DNA of 64,000 nucleotides, taken from Neoscytalidium dimidiatum. Its lineage: Eukaryota > Ascomycota > Dothideomycetes > Botryosphaeriales > Botryosphaeriaceae. Location: assembly GCA_037367355.1 (NCBI GenBank), contig CM074704.1, forward strand, positions 2,294,001 through 2,358,000. Reading direction: 5' to 3'. Made by a program: the position numbers and the translations under genes. The notes below the pieces were generated by a model that saw only the letters and a list, made by a program, of their open reading frames with translations, was not told the origin of the DNA and ran no database searches. This document shows positions 37,044 to 48,900 of the stretch, one piece after another; the stretch's first letter is position 1, and every line of letters begins with the position of its first letter.

Positions 37044-38337
37044 ATGGCTTTGAAAGTCCCCGACGGTCTCAAGGCCGCAGACATCTCCCGTTTCGCCGTC
37101 CGCGCCGCCCAAGTTGAAAAATTCAAGCCTGTGATCGCCTACTGGTGTGCGTTTCCCGCCTGCCCACTGCAACCCTCGATGCTAACCCCAGGCTGCAGGC
37201 GAATATTTCATCGTAAACCAGATCATCGCTAAGGGCCTGCACACCACCGACGATGAATGCATGCAATACACCACGACTCTGATGGACAAGCTGGAGCAGA
37301 CCAAGGCTCAGTATCCTGATAATGACGCGATCCTCGACGACGTTGCCGCGAAGGCCTACGTCGAACAATTCGCTTTGGAGACCTTCCAGAGGGCAGACAA
37401 TGCAGTTCGCGCGAATAAAGCTTCAGCGTAGGGATATTGCTCTCGGCTGTAAGATGGTATCCACTGCTGACGCACTCCAAGCCAGACCGCAGATACCTTC
37501 CGTGCTGCTGCCACGTTCCTTGACCTTATGGCCGTTTGGGGCCCGCTGGACCCTGAGCTCGCAGCGAAGTCCAAATACGCCAAATACCATGCGCTGCGCA
37601 TCGCCAAAGCTTTGAAAGCTGGTGAAGACCCGAATCTCTCAAATCCCGTCCAGGAGCCCTCTCCTGCGGAGGAGGCTACTCCAGCGCTCGACCCCAACGA
37701 TCCGGAAGTCCAGCGCATTAACGGGAAGTCGTCCCTGCAGCCCACTGTTGAGACTGCTCCGCCGTCATTCGCACCCTCTCCTGCACCCGTCTCACCCACG
37801 GGCGCAACATCTTCCCAGCCTTTCCCAGGCGAACCCGCTCATGGCGATGTCTCCCCACTAGAATCCACGGAGGATCGCAAAAACTCCGTAGGCGGTGGCT
37901 ACTTCCCCACCGTTCCCACTTTCACATCTGAGAATGCGGCTCCGAGCTTGCCCACTGCACCAGAGCAGCCAATGGAAGATGCGCCCTCCGCTCCTGCACC
38001 CGATGATGGCCAGTACAACCCCAAGGATTTCTACCAAGCACCACCTTCAGCGCCAACAGCTACTGCTCCCGCACCCTCAGCCCCCCCGGCAGACAATATC
38101 CCATCTGTGCCGTCCATCCCGTCAGTACCTTCTGTGCCACCACAGCCAGTTGCTCCGATCGCCAATCCTAGTATTCCACCTCCAACTGCAGGTGCGCAGA
38201 ATTATCGGACAGATGATGAGTCAGTGATGCAAGCACAAAAGCATGCGAAGTGGGCGATATCGGCATTGAATTTTGAAGATGTCCCCACGGCGGTGAAGGA
38301 GTTGAGGATAGCTCTGGAGGCGCTTGGCGCGCGTTAA
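37044..38337 (+). CDS. vta1: Vacuolar protein sorting protein Vta1 (LIP5), Vps4 activator
   Basis: Cofactor that stimulates the AAA ATPase Vps4 during ESCRT-III disassembly at endosomes. Exons 37044-37146, 37199-37427 and 37482-38337 give 395 aa. The N-terminal tandem MIT-like domain (about residues 1-160) is well conserved: CEYFIVNQIIAKGLH, DDVAAKAYVEQFALETFQRADNAVRANKAS and TFRAAATFLDLMAVWG. A long Pro/Ser/Ala-rich linker follows. The C-terminal VSL domain that binds Vps4 ends the protein (AQKHAKWAISALNFEDVPTA, residues about 358-377). Intron 2 uses the less usual donor gc/GTAGGG; the acceptor caag restores the frame exactly. Head to head with the PDI gene. Confidence 0.95.
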
Positions 38338-39081
38338 TTGGGATCGGGTGGACCTCGTCTTGTGTGCATTGGAATATGCAGTTGCTCGTAACTGGATTGT
38401 GCTTATTTGTAGCATTCTCGTGTTGGGCTTGTCCGCGACTGTAAGATTGAGATACCCCGCGAGGACTTGCGCGTTTGGTGTTGTATACAGCGGATATGAG
38501 ACCTTAATCTATTACCTCTATTACTTGCCACGTGCTGGTTCTTATCGCGTATTATAGGGCCGGTATTCCATCTGATGCGCTGAGGGAAGTTTCACTCTGG
38601 CATCCGTGAGATGGGCAAGCACTGTGTGCGGAAGGTTGAGTAAATGCTTAGCAGATGGGCATGCTACGCTTTGAAAACAATATTTCAAGGCCAGAACCAA
38701 GTTGTCGACCTTCTCTTCTTGTCTATGGAGAGCTGAAAGAGCTGTGTATATGCATTTGCAATTAATCATGTTGGAAATCAATATGCAGATGACCGTCTTA
38801 CCTACCCACGTGCATTTTTCAGACGTCTGTCCCTAAATATGAACAAGGCAGCTACAGAAGGCTGTAGAACCCCGTCGCATTGAGATTCCTGATGATTTCA
38901 ATCCACCTCTCTTCCAAACGCCTCCAATTCCTCTTGACCCCACCTTCACAACAAACTGCATTCCTCAACCCTGCTCATCCTCTCCAGGTAAGATCTTCCA
39001 GCCGTACCTATGGAGTTCTCTATAAATGCTTACGTCTATAGCTCTAAGATCTTCATCATCCACTGCGCTCAATTGATCGAG
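38338..39081. other. Intergenic region and 5' UTR of the IFI6-like gene
   Basis: Contains the vta1 3' UTR, the promoter of the IFI6-like gene and, at 38988-39041, a predicted 5'-UTR intron. Nothing else was recognised. Confidence 0.45.
38988..39041 (+). other. Predicted 5'-UTR intron of the IFI6-like gene
   Basis: 54 nt, from a perfect donor (cag/GTAAGA) to ctatag. Removing it eliminates the upstream ATG at 39010, which otherwise would start 24 residues earlier, and makes 39082 the first ATG. Confidence 0.6.
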
Positions 39082-39614
39082 ATGGGACAGTGGGTTTCGA
39101 AGGTCACCAACTCCATCATGAGAGTTGGCAAGAAGTTCTTCCATGACCTGTACAGGACCATCTCCACCACGGTCATCAACGTCATCGCCTGGATCAAGGA
39201 GAACCCCGAGGAAGCGGCCGTCATTGCCGCTATCATCATCGTCATCATTGTGCTGCTCGCCGTGATGCCGCACATCCTAGCCGCTGCTGGCTTCACTGCC
39301 GCTGGTCCTGCCGCTGGTAAGCACTCTACCGAACAGCGCATCAATTATCGAACCTAGGAGAGTTCTTTAATCAATTTCTCCATGCTATAGGATCAGCTGC
39401 CGCTGCCTGGCAAGCAGGTATCGGCTCCGTTGCCGCCGGTAGCACCTTCGCAATCCTCCAAAGCGCTGCCATGGGCGGCTACGGCGCTAGCGTCGTCACG
39501 GGTGCTGTAGCTGGTGGCGGTGCTGTCACCTCTGCTGCTGTATGTGTCTGGGCTTCGTTCCGTGGTCGGAAGGGCGACGACGAGGCCGATGACAAGGGCA
39601 GTAAGAAGGACTAA
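39082..39614 (+). CDS. Small IFI6/IFI27 (6-16) family membrane protein
   Basis: Resembles the interferon-induced 6-16 family, small very hydrophobic Gly/Ala-rich proteins; in animals these sit in mitochondria or ER membranes and affect cell death. The fungal role is unknown. Exons 39082-39316 and 39391-39614 give 152 aa. The N-terminus MGQWVSKV could be N-myristoylated (Gly2), which is inference. A basic amphipathic stretch is followed by the membrane helix AAVIAAIIIVIIVLLAVMPH. Then comes the family core GFTAAGPAAGSAAAAWQAG and GSVAAGSTFAILQSAAMGGYG, with further Gly/Ala helices. The charged tail is GDDEADDKGSKKD. The start at 39082 is preferred because the earlier ATG lies in a likely 5'-UTR intron. 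Confidence 0.85.
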
Positions 39615-40079
39615 AGCAGTACAACTGATGCCGGGACCTTCCGGGCACATCTCTGTCGAAAGTTCAAAGGGTGGTCAATGACTGACTAAACTGGAGGATG
39701 GGCGAGAAGTAGGAAGTTTAGCGAGATTCTGAATCGGCCTTTTGCGCAGTGCCCAGCTCACTTTAATTTAAGACCGCTACCTGGGTCACTGAGCCTACTA
39801 GCCGCAGCATGGCAGCTACGCTTCTATCCACAGAAATCAAACCATTAACAAGAGACCCTCTTTTGTGTGATTGAGCTACCTGATGGCGACCAAAGGCATT
39901 ACAGTAGAAAGTCCCTTCACCTCCGAAAACACCCAAACCCCCGTCGACGACCACCATCACTTCCTACCCTCAAGAAAAAGGATTACCTGAAATTTTTCAA
40001 GGCAAACTACGATACTTTTCCGATTCGACTAAGCGGAAGAAAAGCTCGGTGGATCCAAGGGAAAGAGCAAGCGCACAGC
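39615..40079. other. Convergent 3' ends, no gene
   Basis: 465 bp between the tails of two convergent genes; holds two 3' UTRs. Nothing recognised. Confidence 0.4.
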
Positions 40080-41945
40080 TTACTTCTGGCCACCGTTGCT
40101 CGCACCGGCAGCACCACCGTTCGAGCCGCCGTTCGCACCGCCGCCCTGGCCACCACCCTGCTGCTGAGCACCCTGCGGGGTCCTCGGCGTCGTGTACGCA
40201 TAGTCGCCGCACTGTTCGAACCGCCGTCAGCACCGATCTGCCCCCCCTTCGACCCTCCTCCACCTCGTGCAGGATCGAGGGAAGCGAAACTTACCGACAG
40301 GAACGTCGTGAGATCCGTGTTGTCGTCGCCCTCGTAGTTGCAGCCGTGCAGCTCGCGGTCCGAGTTGCACTCGTAGAACTCGACGTACGCGCCCGTCCAG
40401 CCCGTCCAGCCGGACCGCCAGCCCGCCTGCTGCGCCGCCGACAGCGGCTGCGTGCCGTCGGTGTTGGCGAGGCCCAGCCCGGCCGGCTGCCCGGTCGTCG
40501 GGTCGGTGTCCTGGCCGGAGCCGGTGCCTCCCTGCAGTTGGTTGTTGTTGTTGTTGTTGTTCTGTTGCTGGTTGTTGTCCTGCTGCTGGTCCTGGTTGGA
40601 GGAGAGCTGGGCGTTGTTCTGGGGAGGGGCGGGGCCGGCGCCCTGGGGCAGCAGGCCGGCTCTCTGCATGAGCTCGTACGGCAGCTCCGGCAGCTGGTCC
40701 AACGATTCCTGCGGGATGGGCTGCTGGCCCGGGAGGTTCGGCTGCAGCTGGTTCGTCTGCGGCAGCGGCGCCGTGTTCGTGCCGAACTGGTTGTTCGGTA
40801 GCTGGTTGTTCTGCTGGAATTGGCCGTTGTTCTGGTTGAGCTGATTGTTCTGCTGGAACTGGCCGTTGTTCTGGTTGTTCTGGTTGCTCTGGAACTGGTT
40901 GTTGTTCGCGCCTTGCTGCTGCGGCGAATTGGCGTTGTTCTGCTGTAGATTCGATGGAGCGAAGTTGTTGTTCTGCTGGCCAGGAACGGGATTTCCCTGC
41001 TGGTTAGGGACGCCTGCGGCGTTGTTATTTGGAAGTCGATTGTTGGTATTCTGCTGCAGGTTCTGAGGAGCGAGCTGCTGGTTGCTGTTGCTGTTCTGTG
41101 GAACACGGTTGCCTTGCAGCTGGCTATTCTGAAGATTTGAAGGGTTGTTCTGGGTGTTTTGCTGAGGCGCCAAATTGGGATTGTTCTGATTCTGAGGGAC
41201 GCTGCCTTGGAATTGGTCGTTATTTTGCCCGCTCACCTGATTCGGGTTGGACAGTGGAGGACCTTGCTGCGTTGGAGCGAAGCCCTGGCCCTGAGGTGTG
41301 CCCTGACCCAGCTGGTTCTGGTTGTTCTGGCTCTGTCCATTGAAGTTGGCCTCATATTCGCCCGGCACGAAGACGGCCATGTAGATGCCGGAATAATCGC
41401 CGTTGCGGCTACGCTCATCGCAGCCGATAAATGTGACGTAGACCTGCTCCCAGTCGCCAGTGGCTTGCAGGCCCGGGTCAAGTTGCGGCACGCGGTTGAA
41501 CTCAAGCCATTTGCCGCAGAAATTGAGACCCTTGGAGACGAGCTGGCGTTCAACACACTGCGATCGGCCGTACGCCCAAGCGACAATTGCCTTTTCGCCC
41601 TTCGGGGACCTGTATGAGTCGAAATTAGTTGCAGCCTGGTATGGAAGATAGCTGACTGAGAAGAATATTGAATCTCAGGGCTTACGTTTCAACAGCAACC
41701 AAGACGCTAAAGCCGGGGCCAATTTGCTGAACGAATGCCTCCTGGGTCTGGCTACCGGGCTGCAACTGTAGTCCAGAAGACTGGTCGAACTGTCCAGATT
41801 GGCCTGGAGATTGCTGAAGCGACCCACTATCTCCACCGACATTATTGCCATTACCAGTAGCAGGAGGAGTGTTCTGATTCTGCGGCTTCGGCAGAGCCAG
41901 AGCGCCTGTGATGGCGAGAGGAAGGATTGTGGTGGAGAGCTTCAT
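40080..41945 (-). CDS. Secreted Q/N-rich protein with conserved cysteine-containing ends
   Basis: Not recognised as a named family. Exons 41945-41686, 41609-40295 and 40211-40080 give 568 aa. The signal peptide is MKLSTTILPLAITGALALP. After a Q/G/S-rich propeptide-like stretch comes a folded-looking segment (about residues 90-175, Cys105, 118 and 149; AIVAWAYGRSQC, QVYVTFIGCDERSRNGDYSG). Residues about 177-470 are dominated by Gln and Asn. A second short ordered part follows (GWTGAYVEFYECNSDREL, NYEGDDNTDLTTFLSCGDYAY), then a Gly/Gln/Asn tail ending SNGGQK. Without the last intron (40294-40212) the frame runs into a basic, unconserved-looking tail; spliced, it ends in Gly/Asn repeats matching the protein's composition. 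The CAA-type repeats in the gene make length variation likely. Confidence 0.8.
40535..40580 (-). repeat. Trinucleotide (GTT/AAC) repeat coding Asn/Gln run
   Basis: Repeated gtt units on the plus strand code the consecutive Asn and Gln residues of the secreted Q/N-rich protein. Likely to vary in copy number between strains. Confidence 0.7.
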
Positions 41946-43695
41946 AGTGCACAAACACTAGTGAAAGGAATGAAAGCGAACGTTTATAGTTCAGCAACCG
42001 AATATCCTCGAGCGATCCGGTATTCTGATTACCTGGTTTAAAAGATGAAGAACTCTTAGTAACTTACGACTGTTATAAGTCGGCCTTATATATGAGAGGT
42101 TCGGAAGGGCTTTTCTGAGGCTTCGCCACCCAGTTTCTACATAGTCAATAAAGCTTGCGTATGCAGGTCCCGCGCTTCCTTGCACTGAAGAGAGTTACAT
42201 TTCAGGATGTCGTCTTCTCGATTAGAGTCACCTATGCTCCTGTGCGAAAAATAGCGCTTCACAGCCCAAATTTGTGGGGTCATCCTCCAACTTTGAGTGC
42301 GGTAGGTTTTGCGTAAGTTCGCGGAAGCAGGTGGGAAATCTCCTAACCTTCGCGGATACCAAACAGTACCACAGAGGAGCCGGTGGCCGTGGCATGGAAA
42401 GAGGCGACGTACCCACGCAATCGACGGCTTGTCGTATTCCGTAACTTCGGATGTGGGGCGATCGGCGGAAGCTCAGGAACCCGTGGACCCTTTAACCTTG
42501 AGATGATTCAGAGGTGGTGAAGCCTATTCAGGGAGTGAGTAACTTTACCCTTTTTCTATGTTGTGGCCAAACCTACACACCACCGATGGGACTTCATGAT
42601 ATTACGTGCTGCACATCCAATCAGAGACGCAAAACTATCAGGAGACTATTACGAGGTAGAGATTGGTCAATGTATAACTACGTTCGAGTACCTCAGGAAC
42701 ATCCATTGCTAGCACTGTTTCTACATTTTTACCATGTCAAGGCTAGGAGTCCGGATCTGATCGCACGATGTACATAAGCTAAGGGCACGCAAGGACTGTA
42801 CATGAGTTACAGATACAACAAGGACCTGCAAAGTACTGTATGGAATACTTACTGACTTTCTTGGTTGTTCTATGAAAAGAAGCGGTAGTCAGTCGTTCGC
42901 AGATGACTAAGTGAGTTTCTGGGCCCAGGAGATCAGGGCTACTTCCCCAGACGGACCTTGCCGAAGGAAACATCGAGCCAACAAGACCCACTCAAAGGAG
43001 CAGGAATCAGTGAAAAAAGGTAACAGAATAAGCACATCGTTATATTAAATACCCAAGCCTATCCCAAGAGCGGTAGGTCCGGACCGTAGCAATCCGAGCA
43101 TAACCCCAGGTGAGGCAGCTCTTGCTCTGACCAAGTAAGACGCCTGGGGAAGTCAAATCCAACTTCGAGCCTGTCCTTTCGTCCGTTGCGATCCCTGATT
43201 CCTCACCTGCATGCGTAGGGCTGAGCTTACTTGAATTTCGCACGCGAAATAAAAAAAGTCCGAAACAGCAATCCGGCCTCTCGCAGCGCCAAGAAAACCA
43301 GGAACATGCGGCTACTTCAGACTCTTAACCTCTAGAAGTAACCAACTAAACATGACATGTGGCCTCTGTGCGGTTGGCCCGACCTCGGCACGCAGTAAAC
43401 CTTCGCGATGCTTCGACCACATTGCCACCATCGGTCTTGACTTTCCTAACTAAACTTCACAATACTCTGGTACTGGAAATTAACACTCGGAATGAACGGA
43501 TGCGACTTGCGGTACTTCAGGAACAGTTACTGGTGGAGTTGAAACAAGAGAGAATCATTCAATAGCCTGGTGATGAGAATCAACTAATTCGGGATATCAT
43601 CGTGTGCACAAACTGAAATCGAATCGAAAACAAAGATAAAAATCATAACTGGGTGTGTTTCTCGTCCAGTTTCGTGAGTTCAGAAGCCGTTAGCA
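41946..43695. other. 1.75-kb intergenic region, no gene seen
   Basis: Lies upstream of the Q/N-rich gene and beyond the 3' end of the LMBD1 gene. Both strands were read; only short unsupported frames occur. No tRNA or repeat was recognised. A long upstream region is consistent with a regulated secreted protein gene. Confidence 0.4.
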
Positions 43696-45619
43696 TTACC
43701 AGTTCGTGTCTCTTCCTTCAGCTCTGCTGCCATTACTGTGACTATTATCAGTGGCCCCATAAGCAGCGGTTCTATTCTTCGAGCGCCCAGTGATGTCTTG
43801 CCAGGTAGCGTTGAAGCGACGACCCGTGCTGGCAAGCAATCCTTCCTCTTCCTCTTCTTCGAGGTCAGCGTCGAGTTGAGCCACGTCGAGTCTGGGCGTC
43901 CGGAAGAGCATCGTGATGAAGACGATGAGATAGACGGCTATAATAATTAATAATTAGTACAGCAGCATAATGAATCATTGCGGATAATTGCAACGCGACT
44001 CACCCAGGAATGCAAACTGCGCCCAAAAGTCTACCACACCGAAGAATGGAAAGTTCACCGTCACGCGATTGATGAAGGTGGTGACAATACTGGGAGTGCA
44101 GACATCCTTCGCCACAGGGTTCTCCGCAAGCTCTGTGCAGGGCTTAATTGCACTCTTGTGTTGCGAGCAATCCGGTTGTTCGCCAGGGTGGCGGGTTGGC
44201 CGATCGCAGTAAGTTTGGGGCCCAAAGGTGGCATATTGAGGTGCGATGACCATGGCGACTGAGTAATTGATGGCTAGAACCATGAGTGTGAGGAGCACCG
44301 TCGCAAGCAGAAGAGCCTGTGGGCTTGTATGGCCTTTCCTGATCCGGAAGATAACGATCCAGAGGAAACGAATGCCGACGGTAGCGATTCCCACAACCGA
44401 CGCCGAGAATAGAAAGAGGACCAGGAGAAGGAATATGATGTAGTCGATGGGGAAGACCTTGGAAGACTGAACAAAGATCCAATTTAGGGGCTGGAAGATG
44501 TTGATATGACCAAGCACATAACCGCAGCCTGCCTTGCAAATCGAGTTCTTCGCTTTATCAATGCCAGTGATGAGCATGGAGACAAAGATCAGGAGAGCGA
44601 ATATCATCAGTATGATACCTCCGAGTAGTTTTATGGGCCTGAAGATTGCCTCGATCTTGAACCAGGCTTTCATCAGCCAACCTTTCTCCTCGCCGCTTGC
44701 TTCAGCGGCAACGCGCTCGCGTCTGACGAGGGTGCGCTCTTCGCGTACTAGAGCTTCGAGTTCACGGCGGTCGCGAGAATCTAAGCCTTCAGCACGACCC
44801 TCGTTTCGGCGCTCAAGCTGTCTCTGACGCTCGCGATTCGATTCCAGTTGCGCAGCGGTGTTCTCGGCCAATGTCGGAGCAGAAATTGAGGGGGCAGATT
44901 TAATCATCGCCGCAGGGAGGAGAGCTAAGCCGGCGGCAGTGTATAGGATGTAGATGATGGTTCCAATTGTGATTAGCAAGCCCAAAGCAAAGGTTAGGGC
45001 TCGTTCCCCATCTACCATCTTCATCAGCGTCGCATCCAAGTTTGAAAGGGCTGGTACACTCACGGTTCTCCGCCAGCAGCTTCTTGAAGTAGTCCAGATC
45101 CAAATGTTGGTGCTTTGTGCTCTTCGCAACGGGTACAAAGAAGCCGACCAGAAACAAAATCACAACCAATATCACAAAGGCAATTGTGTACTTCAGAGCT
45201 CCCCAGAGGCGGGATCCGACGGTCTGCGTGCCGTCATCTTCAGCGCCTTCATCGTACTCTTCGTAGAAGAAGTAGGTGAAAGGAACGACCAGAAGACAAA
45301 GAATAGCATCCAACGAATACAGGGTATAGTATACAATCTTCAGTGTGTAAACAATGTCGTCAACCTTGTCTGGATTGGCCCAGTCCTTCCGCCGGCCTTC
45401 CTTAGAGATGTTCGTGGACGAGACGAGGGCAATGTCGACGGGCATGAGCAAGATGGTAGCCCAGAGGGCGCTCACAGTGAAGATGCATACTGTGGTGACG
45501 GAGGCGGCGCGCTCGCGAGGAGTCTGGTAGATGTAAACGAAGACGGCAGCGATGGCGAGCAGGATGACGATCGCGACGGCGTAGGCGACCCAGATCAGGC
45601 TCGTCTGGATGAGCGCCAT
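43696..45619 (-). CDS. LMBD1-type lysosomal/vacuolar cobalamin transporter
   Basis: Polytopic membrane protein of the LMBR1 family; human LMBD1 exports cobalamin from lysosomes, while the fungal role is less certain. Exons 45619-45064, 45011-44004 and 43937-43696 give 601 aa. The start [20 protein letters not shown] opens in the first helix. About nine hydrophobic helices are visible, e.g. [39 protein letters not shown] and [21 protein letters not shown] basic coiled segment (residues about 255-310, Arg/Glu-rich) lies on the cytosolic side. A luminal Cys-containing loop ([15 protein letters not shown]) precedes the last helices. The acidic tail [13 protein letters not shown] contains a dileucine-type sorting motif. 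Intron 1 uses the AG at 45013-45012, giving ENHGERAL. Divergent from cft1 across 340 bp. Confidence 0.92.
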
Positions 45620-45959
45620 GGTGATGAGAAAAAACGTCCTCCGGCGACGCTTGAGAAGGGGGATCAGAAAGCAGTTCGGTGAGGTCGGACGAGCGAGAAG
45701 CAAAGAGGTGGACTGCCTTGTGCTGGCGATGGATTCCGGGCAGCGGGGGTCAAGCTTGCTGCGGCTGCCTCACCATGACGTGGGAGCTGGCGCCGGCGCG
45801 ACCGAACCATCAGCGATCCGCGTTGCTCCCTGCAGCCAGCGGCCTTGGCGCGCGTCCACTTCGCGACCACCGACAACCCTTGTCCATTCCTCCAATTGTG
45901 CGCCTCCATTGCCCGGCGCACCATGCTCGCGCCCTTCCTGCACCTCCTCTACCGACACC
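45620..45959. promoter_or_regulatory. Divergent promoter region of LMBD1 gene and cft1
   Basis: 340 bp between starts. The plus strand is open in the cft1 frame upstream of the chosen ATG, but that part has no homology to Cft1 and is taken as leader. A pyrimidine-rich tract precedes the cft1 ATG. Confidence 0.5.
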
Positions 45960-48900
45960 ATGCAGGTCTACACTGAGCTCACCCCGCCGACCGCTGTCAA
46001 TGATGCCGTCAGCCTCGCCTTCCTAGGCCCAAGAGCCCACAACCTCGTCGTTGCAAAAACGTCGCTGCTCCAGATCTTCGAGCTGAAGTCCATTGTCACC
46101 GAGGTCGGCCAGACTGCTAAGGAGGGCCCCCAGACTTCGCTCCCCACCGATGACCAAGCCGAGCCCGCAGACATATTCGTCCAGCGCACCGAGCATACCA
46201 CAAAGCTCGTCCTGGTTGCCGAGTACCCGCTCGAAGGTACTGTGCTCTCGCTCGCCCGCATAAAAGCCCTCGATACCAAGGCTGGTGGAGATGCTTTACT
46301 CATCGCTTTCCGCGATGCGAAGATGAGCTTGGTCGAGTGGGATCCTGCAAATCACGCTCTCTCGACCATCTCAATTCATTTCTACGAGGGCGAGGAGTTG
46401 CACGGAGCTCCATGGGACGCCGAGTTAGGACAGTATCACAACTTTTTGGCCGCCGATCCGAGCAGTAGATGCGCTGCTCTCAAATTTGGTGCAAGACATC
46501 TGGCTATTTTACCATTTCGTCAGCTTGGTGACGATCTGGTTGAGGGTGATGACTATGACCCGGATTTCGATGAGCCGATGGATGCCCCAGCTGCAAAGGA
46601 GAAGGTTACTAACGGCGATGTTCCCCAAACTCCCTACAAATCATCCTTTGCGCTTTCATTGCCGCAGATTGACCCTACACTGACCCATCCCGTCCATCTC
46701 GACTTTCTCCACGAATATCGCGAGCCTACTTTCGGTATCATCTCCGCAAATAAATCCGCCGCTGCATCACTGCTCTACGAGCGCCGCGATGTGTTAAACT
46801 ACACAGTCTTCACCCTTGACTTGGAAGAGAAAGCATCCACAGCGCTTTTATCCATTAGTGGCCTTCCTTACGATACGAACAAGGTTATCCCGCTACCTCT
46901 ACCTGTTGGTGGCGCGCTGCTCCTGGGCACCAACCAGTTCATCCATGTCGACCAGGCCGGAAAGACCAACGCTGTTGCTGTCAATGATTTTGCCAAGCAG
47001 TGCTCATCCTTCCCGATGGCCGACCAGTCGGATCTGGAAATGCGGCTAGAAGGTGCCGCTATCGAATTGCTGTCCCCTGAGAATGGCGACTTGCTCGTTA
47101 TACTCAACGATGGCAGCTTAGCAATAATTAGCTTTAAGCTTGATGGGCGGTCAGTTTCAGGTCTGTCCATTCGGAGAGTCTCTGAAGACAAAGGAGGCTC
47201 AGTCATTCCCACGATGGCTTCCTGCGCTACGAGCCTAGGCCGGAACAGAATGTTCATAGGCAGCGAAGATGGCGACTCGGTCCTCCTCGGATGGACAAAG
47301 AAGACAGCGCAGCTATCCAGGAAACGATCTCACGCCGAGATGTTAGCAGATGATGCGGACCTGTCCTTTGATGAGGAGGACTTGGAGGATGATGATGATC
47401 TGTACGGGGATGGTCCCTCGACTACTAAGACTACTTCAGCTTCCTCAGAAGCCAGCGACCCTGGCAACTATACTTTCAGGATCCATGACAACTTGCCAAG
47501 TCTAGCCCCAATCAAGGACATGGCCCTGGCCAGCCACAAAGTTACTGACGCTGCCGTCGGCGCCGTGCAAAGAACAGCAGACCAGCTTGATTTAGTCGCT
47601 TCAACAGGACGTGGTAAAGCTGGGAGCCTTGTCGTTATGAGACGGGAAATAGATCCCGTCATATTACAGAAGGGAGAATTCTCTGACGCACGAGCTGTTT
47701 GGTCAGTGCATGCAAAAAAGCCGGCTCCAAAAGGCATGGTGGCTGCTGGTCCTCAGGATGCCGAGGCAAAACTTGCAGCGGACGTGGACTACGATCAATT
47801 TTTGATCGTTTCCAGATCGAACGGCGAAGGTGGTGAAGAGTCCGCAGTTTTCAACATTACAGCTACCGGGTTTGAGGAGAACAGCAGAGGAGAATTTGAG
47901 CGCGAAGATGCCGCGACAATCAACGTGAGCACCATTGCTGGAGGCACACGAATTGTTCAGGTCCTGAAAGCTGAGATCCGCAGCTATGATTCTGGTAAGT
48001 GCAAGATTTCTCGTATTTTTCCCCTAACTGCCAGCATGCTAGAAATTGCTCCCGTTTTTCATGAAGACCTGATGGTAAAACCACTTGATGCCTTTCTTGA
48101 GCTACTGCCCAAAGGTGTCTGGCCACGTCAATGCTTCCTGCTGCAGCGCGGTCGCGTGACGCCTGCTGACCCAGGTTCTCTATTCTGGGAGCTCACCAGA
48201 CTTTGGAAGCTTTTGTGTGGAATTCGAGAGGGCAAGATCGGACTACATCAATGTCCACAGGTCATGTGCTTAGATCAATACAAGATTTCCATTCCACCCT
48301 TCTCTCTGCCCTCCACTCTGTGCCCGAAGCAATGTTTGCCATGTATTGCGTTCCCAATGGACATTGCGTGCTAATAATTGTCGTTCGCAGAGCTTGGCCT
48401 AGACCAAATTCTTCCTATGGAAGATGAGAACGGATCCGAGCTTCACATCATTAGTGCTAGCTTTGCCGACCCCTACATCCTTGTGATACGGGATGACTCC
48501 AGCGTCATTGTCTTGCAAGCAGATGCCAATGGAGAAATGGAGGAAATAGACCGTGGTGATTCTCTCCTTTCTACGAAATGGCTTTCCGGATGCGTTCATC
48601 AGTCGCCATCCACCGGTGACAAAGCACTGGCCTACTTGCTGAGCGCTGAAGGTGGCCTACATGTAAGAGTTTACAAAAGGGAAACCCCCATGGAAACGTT
48701 ACTGATTTAGGCATAGATATTCGAGTTGCCCGACTTGTCGAAACCAGTCTATGTTGCTGCAAGCCTTGGGTTCCTACCGCCAACTTTGACGGCAGATTTC
48801 ACTCCTCGCCGTTCATCTTCAAAAGCAACTCTTACCGAAATTTTGGTAGCCGAGCTTGGTGATTCTACATCAACATCTCCCTACCTCATCGTGAGTCCAA

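Noticed and set aside
40049..40844. Long plus-strand frames opposite the Q/N-rich gene
   Set aside because: Composition (Arg/Leu/Val runs) is explained by reading the antisense of Gln/Asn repeat codons.
43359..43565. Short plus-strand frame in the 42-43.7 kb gap
   Set aside because: 68 codons, no signal peptide or domain, no neighbouring exon that extends it.
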